Positions 36,627 to 45,369 are shown, numbered from the stretch's first letter. The stretch: DNA of 64,000 nt from Acinetobacter ihumii (GCF_900625095.1 NZ_LR130760.1:2163455-2227454), one strand, 5' to 3'. Numbers and translations: made by a program. The notes: generated by a model from the letters alone, not told the origin.

Positions 36627-37511
36627 TTATTTTGCTTTTTCAAACGATGCATCAAGATATTGTTCAAACGCATGGTAATTAATGCGCTCATACAGTTCTT
36701 GACGGGTTTGCATGGTATCCACCACATTCTTTTGTGTGCCTTCTTGACGCAAGGTCTGATAGACATTTTCTGCCGCCTTGTTCATGGCACGAAATGCTGA
36801 CAATGGATATAACGCAATGCTGACATCAGCAGAAGCCAGTTCTTCCGTGGTAAATAATGGCGTAGAACCAAATTCAGTAATATTGGCCAAAATAGGAGCT
36901 TGGGTGGCATTGGCAAATTGCTTATACATCGCCAGTTCAGTAATCGCTTCTGGAAACAACATATCTGCACCCGCTTCAATATAAGCACCTGCACGATCAA
37001 TCGCTGCTTGTAAACCATCTACCGCCAAGGCATCGGTACGCGCCATAATGACAAAGCTGTCATCGGTACGTGCATCGACAGCTGCTTTAATGCGATCCAC
37101 CATTTCTTGCTGGGTTACGATTGCCTTGTTCGGACGATGACCACAACGTTTAGCCCCGACTTGATCTTCAATATGCATGGCTGCCGCGCCAAATTTAATC
37201 ATTGATTTGGTGGTACGTGCGATATTGAAAGCAGAAGCACCGAAACCGGTGTCAACATCCACCAATAAAGGTAAATCACATACATCGGTAATGCGGCGTA
37301 CATCGGTCAGAACATCATCCAGATTACTAATGCCTAAATCTGGCAAGCCTAAAGAACCAGCAGCAACACCACCACCAGACAAATAAATCGCTTGATAACC
37401 TGCGCGTTTTGCCAGTAAAGCATGGTTGGCATTGATGGTTCCTACCACCTGTAATGGATGCTCATTGGCAACAGCATCTCTAAATTTTTGACCTGCGGAT
37501 AATGTTGTCAT
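36627..37511 (-). CDS. prpB: 2-methylisocitrate lyase PrpB
   Basis: A 294-residue isocitrate-lyase-superfamily enzyme that cleaves 2-methylisocitrate to pyruvate and succinate. The catalytic loop [28 protein letters not shown] and VDVDTGFG with its metal-binding aspartates are diagnostic. ATG 37511 ([10 protein letters not shown]) is chosen because GGAGTGAAGGA precedes it; a 13-residue upstream extension is unlikely. The regulator gene ends 36 bp upstream. It is the first enzyme gene of the methylcitrate operon. Confidence 0.95.
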   Translation of the reverse strand: MTTLSAGQKFRDAVANEHPLQVVGTINANHALLAKRAGYQAIYLSGGGVAAGSLGLPDLGISNLDDVLTDVRRITDVCDLPLLVDVDTGFGASAFNIARTTKSMIKFGAAAMHIEDQVGAKRCGHRPNKAIVTQQEMVDRIKAAVDARTDDSFVIMARTDALAVDGLQAAIDRAGAYIEAGADMLFPEAITELAMYKQFANATQAPILANITEFGSTPLFTTEELASADVSIALYPLSAFRAMNKAAENVYQTLRQEGTQKNVVDTMQTRQELYERINYHAFEQYLDASFEKAK

Positions 37512-37546
37512 GAATTCCTTCACTCCTTGTGTATGCAGCATCTGGC

Positions 37547-38215
37547 TCAAACCAAATGTTTTTGAATGTTTCGATAAGATGAAGCGATGTGACGACGCAT
37601 CAAGAGTTCGGCCAGTTCAGCATCGCCCTCTGCAATTGCGTCTAAAATATGAAGATGTTCTGAAAGTGCACGATGTGGGCGATTCGGCGTTTTGGAATAT
37701 TGCACCCGATACATGCGGATCAAATGATACAACTCATCACAGAGCATTTTTTCCAGCGTTTTATTGCCACAGTTTTTGATAATGCAATAATGAAAATCGT
37801 CTTGTCCTTCCTGCAAATAATAGCCTTTGCCTTCTTTGAAGTTCGGATCTTGTGCATGCAGATGTAGCACTTCACGTAAGTTTAAAATTTGTTGTTTATC
37901 GATGCTTTGCGCTGCCAGTCGGCAGGCTAAACCCTCTAAATTTTCCCGAATTTGATAAAGTTCGCACAATTGTTGATGCGACAAAGACACCACTCTCGCA
38001 CCGACATGGGCAGTACGTTCCACCAGTTTTTGTCCTTCAAGACGATGAATTGCCTCACGTAAAGGACCACGACTAATGCCATAAATTCTGGCCAATTCAG
38101 GTTCAGAAATTTTACTGCCCGGTGCGATTTCACCACTCACGATTGCGGTCTGGATTTTTTTAAAAATCTGATCCGTCAGAGTCATACTGAGCAATTCTTT
38201 CACGGGTTGAGTCAT
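37547..38215 (-). CDS. GntR/FCD-family regulator of the methylcitrate operon
   Basis: A 222-residue FadR-type regulator. The winged helix contains [21 protein letters not shown] and [18 protein letters not shown]; the C-terminal FCD domain is all-helical, with the metal-ligand histidines expected in [13 protein letters not shown] and [16 protein letters not shown]. It probably represses prpBC-acnD-prpF until a pathway intermediate such as 2-methylcitrate binds. It leads the operon, 36 bp before prpB, and two near-identical operator-like palindromes lie upstream, so autoregulation is likely. Confidence 0.9.
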   Translation of the reverse strand: MTQPVKELLSMTLTDQIFKKIQTAIVSGEIAPGSKISEPELARIYGISRGPLREAIHRLEGQKLVERTAHVGARVVSLSHQQLCELYQIRENLEGLACRLAAQSIDKQQILNLREVLHLHAQDPNFKEGKGYYLQEGQDDFHYCIIKNCGNKTLEKMLCDELYHLIRMYRVQYSKTPNRPHRALSEHLHILDAIAEGDAELAELLMRRHIASSYRNIQKHLV

Positions 38216-38229
38216 GACAAGCTCACCAT

Positions 38230-38241
38230 ATTGTCAACAAT
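38230..38241. promoter_or_regulatory. Operator-like palindrome, proximal
   Basis: ATTGTCAACAAT is an inverted repeat with one imperfect central pair, 15 bp upstream of the GntR/FCD start codon. It differs by one base from the distal copy at 38294. The TTGTNNACAA form is common for FCD-type GntR operators. Confidence 0.6.
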
Positions 38242-38293
38242 TAATATTTTACAACGCTAAAAATAAAGCCAAAAAAAGATAAAATCAACAACA

Positions 38294-38305
38294 TTGTCGA
38301 CAATT
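38294..38305. promoter_or_regulatory. Operator-like palindrome, distal
   Basis: ATTGTCGACAAT is a perfect 12-bp inverted repeat, 64 bp from the proximal copy, about six helical turns away. The pair could allow looping or cooperative binding by the GntR/FCD protein. Confidence 0.65.
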
Positions 38306-38496
38306 ATGAAATTTTGTTCAAAAAACATAGACTGAATTCATACGCATTCAGGAATTTTCATTAAGCAATTTTTCTATTTGAATTGTTGCTTTACAAAGCT
38401 GTAACGAAACCTAAATAACTGCGCTGGCTGTGTTTATGCAAATCGTTTTTTTATCTGTAGTTTATTGAAAATAATAAAATAAATTTAAAGTCAGGC

Positions 38497-38550
38497 ATGA
38501 TGAGTGCTGCCCTGATTGCAGTTTTGGTGCTGTTCGGCTTTTGGATGTAG
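38497..38550 (+). CDS. Possible 17-residue hydrophobic peptide
   Basis: An ATGATG start opens a short frame encoding MMSAALIAVLVLFGFWM, almost entirely membrane-compatible. AGG lies 2-5 bp upstream, a weak and close ribosome site. The gene would read on the plus strand, opposite both neighbours. Small hydrophobic peptides exist in many bacteria, but a chance frame is equally possible. Confidence 0.2.
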   Translation: MMSAALIAVLVLFGFWM

Positions 38551-38613
38551 CTACGAAAATAAATAGTGCTTTGATCACAAAGATTTATTTTTAAATACAG
38601 TTGAAGCAATCAA

Positions 38614-38645
38614 ACAGTCCCATCGTGCCAGCACGGTGGGACTGT
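38614..38645. repeat. Strong hairpin downstream of zigA
   Basis: ACAGTCCCATCGTGC and GCACGGTGGGACTGT form a 15-bp stem with one wobble position around a 2-base loop (slightly larger if the last pairs open). It is located 15 bp beyond the zigA stop codon on the minus strand. It has no T-tract, so it is not a standard intrinsic terminator; it could protect the transcript 3' end. Confidence 0.7.
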
Positions 38646-38659
38646 CGCAGTCCGATGAC

Positions 38660-39883
38660 TCATGATGCGTTAAAATCTGCCCATGCTTCAAAAGGGTTAT
38701 ACATCTGTTGCCAGCCTTCTGGACCCATCGCCATTTCAGCATCGCTTAACAAACACGCATCAAATTGTGCAATCAAGTATGACTCATCCATGTCCATGCC
38801 AATAATCACGATCTCCTGACGTGCATCGCCTGTATCGCTATCCCAGTTTTTACGAATCGCCACCAGACTTTCAGGGTCACTCGGCCAATGATCTTCGGGT
38901 ACAGAAGCCCACCAATGTCCTGCAACCCCATGCCGAGCGACAGCGCCTGCTTGCGACCACGAGCCTGCCAAGGTCGGATGAGATGCCAGCCAAAAGAAAC
39001 CTTTAGAACGAATTACCCCTCTCCATTCGGAGTTAATAAAATCATAAAAGCGTTGCGGATGAAAAGGACGGCGCGCGCGGTAGACAAAACTACGGATCCC
39101 ATATTCTTCTGTTTCTGGAGTATGTTCACCACGTAATTCTTTTAACCAGCCCGGTGCTTGTGCCGCTTCATGAAAATCAAATAGATGCGTATTCAACACT
39201 TGATCTAAATCGACTTTGCCAAACTCAGAAACTTCAATCCGTGCACGCGGATTTAACTGTTTTAAAATTGCAAATAAGCGTTGTTTTTCGTCTTCATCAA
39301 TCAAATCGACTTTGTTAAGTACAATCACATCACAAAATTCAATTTGGTCAATGAGCAGATCAACCACGCTACGCTCATCCTCTTCACCCAGAGACTCACC
39401 GCGCTGTTGCAAACTGTCATACGAGCTATAGTCTTTAAGGAAATTAAAGGCATCTACTACCGTAACCATGGTATCCAGACGAGCAAATTCATTCAATGAA
39501 ACGCCCGACTCATCCTCAAAGGTAAAGGTTTCTGCTACAGGCAACGGTTCTGAAATACCCGTCGATTCAATCACCAATTGATCAAAACGTTGTTCTTCTG
39601 CCAGACGTCGTACTTCCAGCAATAAATCCTCACGTAAAGTACAACAAATACAACCATTACTCATTTCGACCAGTTTTTCATCCGTTCTGGACAGTTCTGC
39701 CCCGCCATCACGAACCAATGCAGCATCAATATTCACCTCCGACATATCATTGACAATAACGGCGATACGACGACCTTCGCGATTATTTAAAATATGATTC
39801 AGTAAGGTGGTTTTGCCTGCCCCCAGAAAACCTGAAAGCACAGTTACGGGGAGTTTTAAAGAAGTGGCTAGAGGAGTATCCAT
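38660..39883 (-). CDS. zigA: Zinc metallochaperone GTPase ZigA (COG0523/CobW family)
   Basis: A 407-residue G3E-family GTPase. Walker [16 protein letters not shown], the metal-binding CxCC motif in NGCICCTLR, the NKVD base motif in VLNKVDLID, and a C-terminal CobW_C domain ([13 protein letters not shown]) are all present. In A. baumannii ZigA is induced by zinc starvation and delivers zinc to client enzymes. ATG 39883 is chosen; a TTG at 39928 would overlap zur. Its position after zrlA and zur, opposite the zinc-independent enzyme set, supports the assignment. Confidence 0.92.
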   Translation of the reverse strand: MDTPLATSLKLPVTVLSGFLGAGKTTLLNHILNNREGRRIAVIVNDMSEVNIDAALVRDGGAELSRTDEKLVEMSNGCICCTLREDLLLEVRRLAEEQRFDQLVIESTGISEPLPVAETFTFEDESGVSLNEFARLDTMVTVVDAFNFLKDYSSYDSLQQRGESLGEEDERSVVDLLIDQIEFCDVIVLNKVDLIDEDEKQRLFAILKQLNPRARIEVSEFGKVDLDQVLNTHLFDFHEAAQAPGWLKELRGEHTPETEEYGIRSFVYRARRPFHPQRFYDFINSEWRGVIRSKGFFWLASHPTLAGSWSQAGAVARHGVAGHWWASVPEDHWPSDPESLVAIRKNWDSDTGDARQEIVIIGMDMDESYLIAQFDACLLSDAEMAMGPEGWQQMYNPFEAWADFNAS

Positions 39884-39891
39884 TGGCTGTC

Positions 39892-40308
39892 TCACTTTGA
39901 TATGAATGATGAGGAACTGTCTTTGCAATTACAGGATGCACACTGACCCAGTAACTCGACATAGTGTGAGCTGGCATTAAACTGCTTGCGAGAAAGTGCT
40001 TGCTGCATGATTGAACCCAATTGCGGCGTATCAATCACATCTACGCTTTGGCATTGAGTACAAATAGTAATAAGGGGATAGTTTTGTCCCGGTTTTAATT
40101 CATGTGCCACATATAGATTCAGGCTATTTAGCTTCAAAATCAGACCGTAATCGGTCAATTTTTTTAAAATACGGTAAATCTGAATAGGAGCATTGAGTCC
40201 CAAAGGTTTGGCTTGATCCAAAATGAAATAAGCACTCAATGCCTTATTCTGCATTTTTAAAATATCGAGGATTTGCTGCTGTGCCAGACTCAGTTTAAGC
40301 TTGTTCAT
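39892..40308 (-). CDS. zur: Zinc uptake regulator Zur (Fur family)
   Basis: A 138-residue Fur-family repressor. [22 protein letters not shown] is the recognition-helix region; CTQCQ and CASCNC supply the structural zinc cysteines. With zinc bound it should repress zinc-acquisition and zinc-sparing genes. ATG 40308 overlaps the zrlA stop codon as ATGA, so translation is coupled; longer in-frame starts fall inside zrlA. Zur-like boxes are visible in the promoter region at about 41143 and 41341, implying feedback control of its own operon. Confidence 0.92.
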   Translation of the reverse strand: MNKLKLSLAQQQILDILKMQNKALSAYFILDQAKPLGLNAPIQIYRILKKLTDYGLILKLNSLNLYVAHELKPGQNYPLITICTQCQSVDVIDTPQLGSIMQQALSRKQFNASSHYVELLGQCASCNCKDSSSSFISK

Positions 40309-41057
40309 GGGATGATCGATGCCTGAGTTTGAGACAAGAAAGAAGCATTCAAACAAGGTGATGAAGTCTTTTTATGATCAGGTCCCCACGTGCGATATCC
40401 AGCACTGTCTATATGAATTTGTCCTGAGGCATAAATGCCTAGCCCCATCTGCAACGCTTCTCCCTGCTCCAGCCAAAATTGACACAATCGTTGCTTGGAC
40501 TGCTCAATCATGCGCTGTTCATCAGCTGAAGGTTGAGGACTACCGATCCGAAAATCCAGTGCCGAATTAAACACATGTCTGGATGAATCCGCACCAGCAG
40601 CACACCGATTCAGATTAAAATTACGATAAACCGAGGTCACGCTAAAATCCTGAATCACGCCACGCTGAACCAATTGTTTTAATATATTTAAGGTCGGAAC
40701 AATGTTGCTCCAGATTTCACGAGGTGGGACTTCAAACTCCTGAGCCGCACATTTTTGCCAGTCTCTGGCAGTTTGTAATAATTCAAAATCAGAAATCACG
40801 TTGGCAATCTGATGCTGTTGTAAAAAAGCCTTATATGACTGGACCTGTTGCTGATGATCAGCTTGCTTCAGCCACACCTGAAAAGCCGCAGCAAGTTCTG
40901 GGGTGCGTAATGTGCTAGACCTGCTTGCCGTCGAGCCATGGGTCATTGAGGTAGATTGAGGATAGGTAAGCTGAGCCGTGTCTAGCTTGGGCTGAATGGG
41001 CTGTTGACGACACGCGGTCAACAATAAAATGAAAGCTAACAAAAAAATATACTGCAT
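40305..41057 (-). CDS. zrlA: Zinc-regulated peptidase lipoprotein ZrlA (M15-like)
   Basis: A 250-residue lipoprotein with a type II signal (MQYIFLLAFILLLTAC, lipobox LTAC). The C-terminal domain resembles D-Ala-D-Ala carboxypeptidase/M15 peptidases: VTSVYRNFNLNRCAAGADSS, then SRHVFNSALDFRIG and QIHIDSAGYRTWG provide the His-Asp-His zinc set. A. baumannii ZrlA is a zinc-regulated peptidase needed for envelope integrity under zinc limitation, as I recall. The gene is the first of zrlA-zur-zigA and its stop overlaps the zur start. The M15 class and the name both rest on motifs and context. Confidence 0.82.
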   Translation of the reverse strand: MQYIFLLAFILLLTACRQQPIQPKLDTAQLTYPQSTSMTHGSTASRSSTLRTPELAAAFQVWLKQADHQQQVQSYKAFLQQHQIANVISDFELLQTARDWQKCAAQEFEVPPREIWSNIVPTLNILKQLVQRGVIQDFSVTSVYRNFNLNRCAAGADSSRHVFNSALDFRIGSPQPSADEQRMIEQSKQRLCQFWLEQGEALQMGLGIYASGQIHIDSAGYRTWGPDHKKTSSPCLNASFLSQTQASIIP

Positions 41058-41142
41058 TCAGATGGACCACTTCATGATTCGCTGTCGACATTGATCAGGT
41101 TTTTACCTGAAAAACCCCCTACTTCATTTTAAAAAGCATACA

Positions 41143-41162
41143 AGTTACGTTATAACATTTCA
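41143..41162. promoter_or_regulatory. Zur-like box upstream of zrlA-zur-zigA
   Basis: The bases GTTACGTTATAACATTTCAA contain the half-site TTATAACATTTC, which matches the right half of the Zur box upstream of E. coli znuC as I recall it. It lies about 86 bp ahead of the zrlA start on the minus strand. Confidence 0.65.
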
Positions 41163-41313
41163 ATAAAAGAATGAAGTAGAATTTGTCCTGTTAAAGGTCG
41201 CAAATATTCATGTTTTAAATCATTTTATTTTTCAGCAAATTATAGTTATTTATTATTTAAATTGTCTCTTAGCTCAAATGAAGTTTAAGCAAGTTGGTTG
41301 AGTTTTATGGTTA

Positions 41314-41325
41314 ATCGCTAGCGAT
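41314..41325. promoter_or_regulatory. Perfect 12-bp palindrome in the zrlA/folE2 promoter region
   Basis: ATCGCTAGCGAT is a perfect inverted repeat 15 bp upstream of the folE2-side Zur-like box. It does not look like a Zur site and could bind another regulator; it might also be a chance palindrome. Confidence 0.3.
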
Positions 41326-41340
41326 AATAGGATTTAAATG

Positions 41341-41356
41341 TTATGTTATAACATAA
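41341..41356. promoter_or_regulatory. Zur-like box upstream of folE2
   Basis: TTATGTTATAACATAA is a perfect 16-bp inverted repeat sharing GTTATAACAT with the box at 41143. It ends 27 bp before the folE2 ATG, positioned to cover the promoter. Confidence 0.7.
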
Positions 41357-41383
41357 TATTTATCACAACATTCTTTTGTTGAT

Positions 41384-42286
41384 ATGACTTCGATGCTACC
41401 TGATATTTCTGCCGAACCTTTTCACATCTCTCATTCTTCGCGTCTGGACTGGGTCGGTATGGAAAATATTGCCTTACCCATTCATCTGCAACACCACCGC
41501 TGCCTGAGTAAAGTCAACGCCTATGTCAGTCTGGATGACCCCAATGCCAAAGGCATACACATGTCCAGATTATATACGCGACTACTGGATTTGAGTGATC
41601 TTGCAACCTTAAAACTGAGTGATCTGCAACAGCTCTTGCAGGATTTTTTAATCAGTCATCAACCCTTATCACAACACGCCAGAATTGAGATTCAAACTGA
41701 ACTTGAGTTACAACGCCCTGCATTAATCAGTGATTTATCAGGCTATAAAAGTTATCCGATTCGCCTATCCTGCCAATTGAATCAACAGGTGTTTACAGCC
41801 GAACTGGCGGTAGAAGTGACCTATTCATCGACCTGTCCATGTTCTGCTGCATTGGCACGGGACTTGATTCAAAAAAGTTTTAGAAAAGCGATTGAAAGCC
41901 AGCAACTTGATTCAGGTCATCCCGAAGCGATATTGGCTTGGCTAGGCACCACCGATGCGATTGTCGCGACACCGCATAGCCAGCGTAGTTTTGCGCAACT
42001 GAAATTTAAATTAGTGCCAACACTAGATGATCTTCCGGTCATTGAATTGATTGACTGTGCCGAAACTGCATTGGCAACTCCTGTTCAAACCGCAGTTAAA
42101 AGGGTCGATGAGCAAGCTTTTGCTTTAGCCAATGGACAAAATTTGATGTTTTGTGAAGATGCTGCCCGTCGTTTACATGCGGCATTTATAAATCATCCTA
42201 AAATTTCAGGATGTTATTTTAAGGTGATTCATGCCGAAAGTTTGCATGCGCACGATGCAGTGGCACAAGGTTCATGGCAATGGTAA
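41384..42286 (+). CDS. folE2: GTP cyclohydrolase FolE2 (type IB)
   Basis: A 300-residue enzyme converting GTP to dihydroneopterin triphosphate for folate synthesis. It is of the IB type, which does not depend on zinc: the cysteine metal ligand is in TYSSTCPCSAAL and the QRSFA and HSQR segments match the family. Organisms often induce it by Zur when the zinc enzyme FolE fails. It is the first gene of the folE2-hisI-carbonic anhydrase-dihydroorotase operon and has a Zur-like palindrome 27 bp upstream. The ribosome site is weak. Confidence 0.93.
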   Translation: MTSMLPDISAEPFHISHSSRLDWVGMENIALPIHLQHHRCLSKVNAYVSLDDPNAKGIHMSRLYTRLLDLSDLATLKLSDLQQLLQDFLISHQPLSQHARIEIQTELELQRPALISDLSGYKSYPIRLSCQLNQQVFTAELAVEVTYSSTCPCSAALARDLIQKSFRKAIESQQLDSGHPEAILAWLGTTDAIVATPHSQRSFAQLKFKLVPTLDDLPVIELIDCAETALATPVQTAVKRVDEQAFALANGQNLMFCEDAARRLHAAFINHPKISGCYFKVIHAESLHAHDAVAQGSWQW

Positions 42287-42699
42287 GTCACTCTATTTTT
42301 CTGGATATGGAACAAGGCGATTTAGGCCAAGAATATCTAGTTCACACTGTGCTGGAGAGTATTCCATGGAATCAGGAGGGTCTGATTGCGGCCATCGCGC
42401 AGGATGCCCAGAGCAAAGAGGTGCTGATGCTGGCGTGGGTCAATCGGGAAGCATTGATGGAAACGCTCAGTACCCGACGGGTGTGTTATTGGTCCCGATC
42501 ACGCCAACAGCTATGGCGTAAAGGTGAAAGTTCTGGACACATTCAGACGCTTATAGAAGCGCGTCTGGATTGTGACGGCGATGCCTTATTACTCTTGGTA
42601 CAACAGCAGGGTCCGGCCTGTCACACCCATCGTCCCAATTGTTTTTACATCGGTTTAGACACAGAACAAGCCACTATTTTAACCGAGCCGATGCGCTAA
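42280..42699 (+). CDS. hisI: Phosphoribosyl-AMP cyclohydrolase HisI (Zur-linked paralogue)
   Basis: A 139-residue HisI. LDCDGDALLLLVQQQGPACH gives the Asp-x-Asp-x-Asp magnesium site and a zinc-ligand Cys; HRPNCFY has the other. VLMLAWVNREALMETL and CYWSRSRQQLWRKGESSGH are catalytic-loop blocks. It opens the ring of phosphoribosyl-AMP in histidine synthesis. ATG 42280 is chosen because AAGG lies 9 bp upstream; ATG 42274 is too close to it. It overlaps the folE2 stop by 7 bp. A histidine enzyme within a Zur operon is presumably a spare copy for zinc scarcity. Confidence 0.9.
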   Translation: MVSHSIFLDMEQGDLGQEYLVHTVLESIPWNQEGLIAAIAQDAQSKEVLMLAWVNREALMETLSTRRVCYWSRSRQQLWRKGESSGHIQTLIEARLDCDGDALLLLVQQQGPACHTHRPNCFYIGLDTEQATILTEPMR

Positions 42700-42736
42700 A
42701 CCTCTTTTTCAACTTTTAAATAGCAGTAGTGCCATT

Positions 42737-43297
42737 ATGATTCGTAAAAATCCCTCAGGTCATTTGCCTGTGATCGACCAATCTGCGTATATTGACCACA
42801 CCGCTATTATTTGTGGCAAGGTCATTATTCAAGCCAATGTTTTTGTTGGCCCTTATGCGGTCATCCGTGCCGATGAAGTCGATGAACATGGTGACATGCA
42901 ACCAATTATCATCGGTGAAAACTCCAATATTCAGGATGGTGTGGTCATTCACTCCAAAGCTGGCGCACAAGTGATCATTGGCAATAATTCCTCCATTGCG
43001 CATCGTTCGATTATTCATGGTCCTTGTGAAATTGGTCATCATGTCTTTATCGGATTTAACAGCGTGTTATTTAACTGCAAAGTCGGCGACCACAGTGCGG
43101 TACGTCACAATGCGGTCGTGGATGGACGCGATCTGCCTGAGCGTTTTTATGTGCCCGCCATGAGTCATATTCATAAAAAGACCGATTTAAGTCAGTTCCC
43201 ACCAATCGATATTTCGATCAGTGAATTTTCAGAAAGTGTGGTGAGTACCAATATTGAATTGGTACAAGGCTATAAGGCATTGCAAAATGAATTTTAG
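42737..43297 (+). CDS. Gamma-class carbonic anhydrase-like hexapeptide protein
   Basis: A 186-residue left-handed beta-helix protein with hexapeptide repeats such as IICGKVIIQANVFVG and QVIIGNNSSIAHRSIIHG. The three histidines of gamma carbonic anhydrases are apparent: VIHS, IAHRS and IHGPCEIGHH. It should hydrate CO2 using iron, zinc or cobalt. Within the Zur operon it may replace the zinc beta-class carbonic anhydrases. Its stop overlaps the dihydroorotase gene by 11 bp. Confidence 0.88.
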   Translation: MIRKNPSGHLPVIDQSAYIDHTAIICGKVIIQANVFVGPYAVIRADEVDEHGDMQPIIIGENSNIQDGVVIHSKAGAQVIIGNNSSIAHRSIIHGPCEIGHHVFIGFNSVLFNCKVGDHSAVRHNAVVDGRDLPERFYVPAMSHIHKKTDLSQFPPIDISISEFSESVVSTNIELVQGYKALQNEF

Positions 43298-44642
43298 AGC
43301 TTTGCCTGATCTGGTCATTCGAAATGCGCATGTGGTCAACGAAGGAAAGTCTGAATACCGTGATGTGCTGATTCAAAATGGGCGTATTACAAAAATTCAG
43401 TCCAGTATTTCGCAGGTCACGCAAGTCAAAAACATTGAAGCCAATGGTGCATGGCTCATTCCGGGAATGATTGATGATCAAGTGCATTTTCGTGATCCAG
43501 GGTCACCGCACAAAGCCACCTTTGCCTCAGAATCGATGGCTGCCGTGGTGGGAGGAATCACCAGTGTCATGGACATGCCCAATACTCGTCCACCGACACT
43601 GGATTTCGCTGCCTTACAACAGAAGAAAGACATCGCCGCTCAACACAGCATGACGAATTATGCCTTTCACTTTGGTGTGAGTGCTGACAACTTGGATATC
43701 GTTGAACATCTTGATCCAAAACAAGTAAGTGGAGTCAAAGTTTTTATGGGTGCATCGACAGGCAATATGCTGGTCGATGACCCCAAGGTATTAGAACGGC
43801 TATTTACCAACGTACCGACCATTTTACTCACCCATTGTGAATCGACCCCACGCATTAAAGAGCTTGAAGATAAATATCGGGAACAATATGGCGAGCAGAT
43901 TCCCGCATGGATGCATCCCAAGATTCGGGATGAACAGGCATGCTTTGAAAGTTCCAGTTTAGCAGTCGCATTGGCTCAAAAATATGGGACACAACTGCAT
44001 GTGCTGCATATCAGCACTGCAAAAGAACTGAGTCTTTTTCAGGATTTGCCTTTAAAGCACAAACAGATCAGTGCAGAAGTCTGTATCCATCATCTGCATT
44101 TTAACGAGCGTGATTATGCAGATTTAGGTCATCTGATTAAATGTAATCCAGCCATTAAAACGCCAGCAGATCAACAAGCCCTGATTGATACAGTGGCACA
44201 TAGTCAGCGTTTAGATATTATTGGGACGGATCATGCCCCACACACGTGGCAGGAAAAACAGTCTTCTTATTTTCATGCCCCATCAGGATTGCCTTTGGTA
44301 CAACATGCCGTACCTGCGCTCATGGAATTGGTCGCGACCCAACAGCTCTCCATCGAAACACTGGTGCAAAAAACCGCTCATCAGGTTGCTGATTTATTTC
44401 GTCTTGAGGATCGGGGTTATATTCGTGAAGGTTATTGGGCAGATCTGGTTTTGCTTAAAGAAAACCAGAAGCATGAACCCGTCAACCAGCAACCGAATTT
44501 TATGCGCTGCGGATGGACACCGTTTCAGCATCAAACTTTCCGTTATCTGGTCGATACCACGATTGTTTCAGGACAATTGGCATGGCATCAACAACAACTG
44601 TTTATGAACTGTCGTGGTCAGGCTTTAGCAATCAATCGCTAA
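43287..44642 (+). CDS. pyrC: Dihydroorotase (class I, Zur-linked paralogue)
   Basis: A 451-residue amidohydrolase that closes N-carbamoyl-aspartate to dihydroorotate in pyrimidine synthesis. Metal ligands are seen in IDDQVHFRDPG, the bridging lysine in GVKVFMGASTG, histidines in HVLHIST and HHLHF, and the catalytic aspartate in IIGTDHAPHT. The ATG at 43287 overlaps the carbonic anhydrase gene by 11 bp. Being fourth in a Zur-type operon suggests a stand-in for the main zinc PyrC. Naming it pyrC reflects the reaction; pyrimidine genes are not adjacent. Confidence 0.88.
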   Translation: MNFRALPDLVIRNAHVVNEGKSEYRDVLIQNGRITKIQSSISQVTQVKNIEANGAWLIPGMIDDQVHFRDPGSPHKATFASESMAAVVGGITSVMDMPNTRPPTLDFAALQQKKDIAAQHSMTNYAFHFGVSADNLDIVEHLDPKQVSGVKVFMGASTGNMLVDDPKVLERLFTNVPTILLTHCESTPRIKELEDKYREQYGEQIPAWMHPKIRDEQACFESSSLAVALAQKYGTQLHVLHISTAKELSLFQDLPLKHKQISAEVCIHHLHFNERDYADLGHLIKCNPAIKTPADQQALIDTVAHSQRLDIIGTDHAPHTWQEKQSSYFHAPSGLPLVQHAVPALMELVATQQLSIETLVQKTAHQVADLFRLEDRGYIREGYWADLVLLKENQKHEPVNQQPNFMRCGWTPFQHQTFRYLVDTTIVSGQLAWHQQQLFMNCRGQALAINR

Positions 44643-44648
44643 AGCCTG
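44619..44648. repeat. Perfect hairpin over the dihydroorotase stop codon
   Basis: CAGGCTTTAGC and GCTAAAGCCTG form a perfect 11-bp stem with an 8-base loop, covering the stop codon at 44640-44642. It is in the tight gap between convergent genes, without a T-tract on either strand. It may act as a two-way transcription barrier or stabilise the 3' end. Confidence 0.75.
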
Positions 44649-44670
44649 AAGTTCACATTGTTGAATGACC

Positions 44671-45369
44671 TTAAATCGCAACCAAATGCTTAATGCCCTT
44701 TTCGGGCATTTCTGCGCCCAGCCCTTGAGCAATGACTTGTCCACGTGCCATGACGGTATATTGATCTGCCAGTTCTTCGGCAAAGTCATAAAATTGTTCA
44801 ACCAATACAATCGCCATATTGCCCTGATTAGTCAACTGTCGAATGACCCGTCCAATATCTTTAATGATAGAGGGCTGAATGCCCTCTGTAGGTTCATCCA
44901 GAATCAAAAGACGTGGTTCAGATGCCAAAGCGCGAGCAATAGCGAGTTGCTGCTGTTGTCCACCTGACAAATCTCCACCACGGCGATGTTTCATTTCATC
45001 CAGAATTGGAAAAAGTTGGTACAAATGCTCAGGGACTTTGCGCGTTTTCGCCCCTGAAAATTTTGCCATGCCTATCAGGATGTTTTCTTCTACCGTCAAG
45101 GTCGAAAAAATGTCACGACCCTGCGGTACATATGCCAGTCCTGAACGCACCCGTTGTTCAGGAGACAGTTTGGTGATGTCTTTGCCATCTAACAAAATTT
45201 GTCCCGATTTAATTGGCAAAAGTCCCATTAGGCATTTCAACAGCGTGGTTTTCCCTACACCGTTACGCCCCAGAATGACCGAACACGCCCCTATAGGGGC
45301 ATCTAAGGAGACATCACGCAAGATATGACTGCCGCCGTAATATTGATTCAATGCTTTAATTTCCAGCAT
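44671..45369 (-). CDS. urtE: Urea ABC transporter ATP-binding protein UrtE
   Basis: A 232-residue ABC ATPase of the branched-chain/urea class. It shows Walker A GRNGVGKTT, GLAYVPQGRDIF, signature LSGGQQQQLAIARAL and Walker B LLILDEPTEGIQP. The GRDIFSTLTVEENIL stretch is typical of UrtE/LivF. It is the last gene of urtABCDE. Together with UrtD it powers uptake by UrtBC. Confidence 0.93.
   Translation of the reverse strand: MLEIKALNQYYGGSHILRDVSLDAPIGACSVILGRNGVGKTTLLKCLMGLLPIKSGQILLDGKDITKLSPEQRVRSGLAYVPQGRDIFSTLTVEENILIGMAKFSGAKTRKVPEHLYQLFPILDEMKHRRGGDLSGGQQQQLAIARALASEPRLLILDEPTEGIQPSIIKDIGRVIRQLTNQGNMAIVLVEQFYDFAEELADQYTVMARGQVIAQGLGAEMPEKGIKHLVAI

Larger units (their letters stand above)
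38216..38659. promoter_or_regulatory. Spacer between zigA and the prp regulator
   Basis: About 440 bp. It holds the prp operator pair (38230 and 38294, listed separately), a short hydrophobic ORF at 38497-38550, and a strong hairpin at 38614-38645 downstream of zigA. The rest is AT-rich without visible features. Confidence 0.5.

Noticed and set aside
38614..38645. The zigA downstream hairpin as a Rho-independent terminator
   Set aside because: The stem is strong but neither strand has a following T-tract.
42755..43042. A minus-strand frame opposite the gamma carbonic anhydrase gene
   Set aside because: The hexapeptide repeats of the sense gene create long open antisense frames; there is no independent support.
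44879..45328. A 149-codon plus-strand frame opposite urtE
   Set aside because: It is the antisense shadow of the ATPase motifs of urtE.
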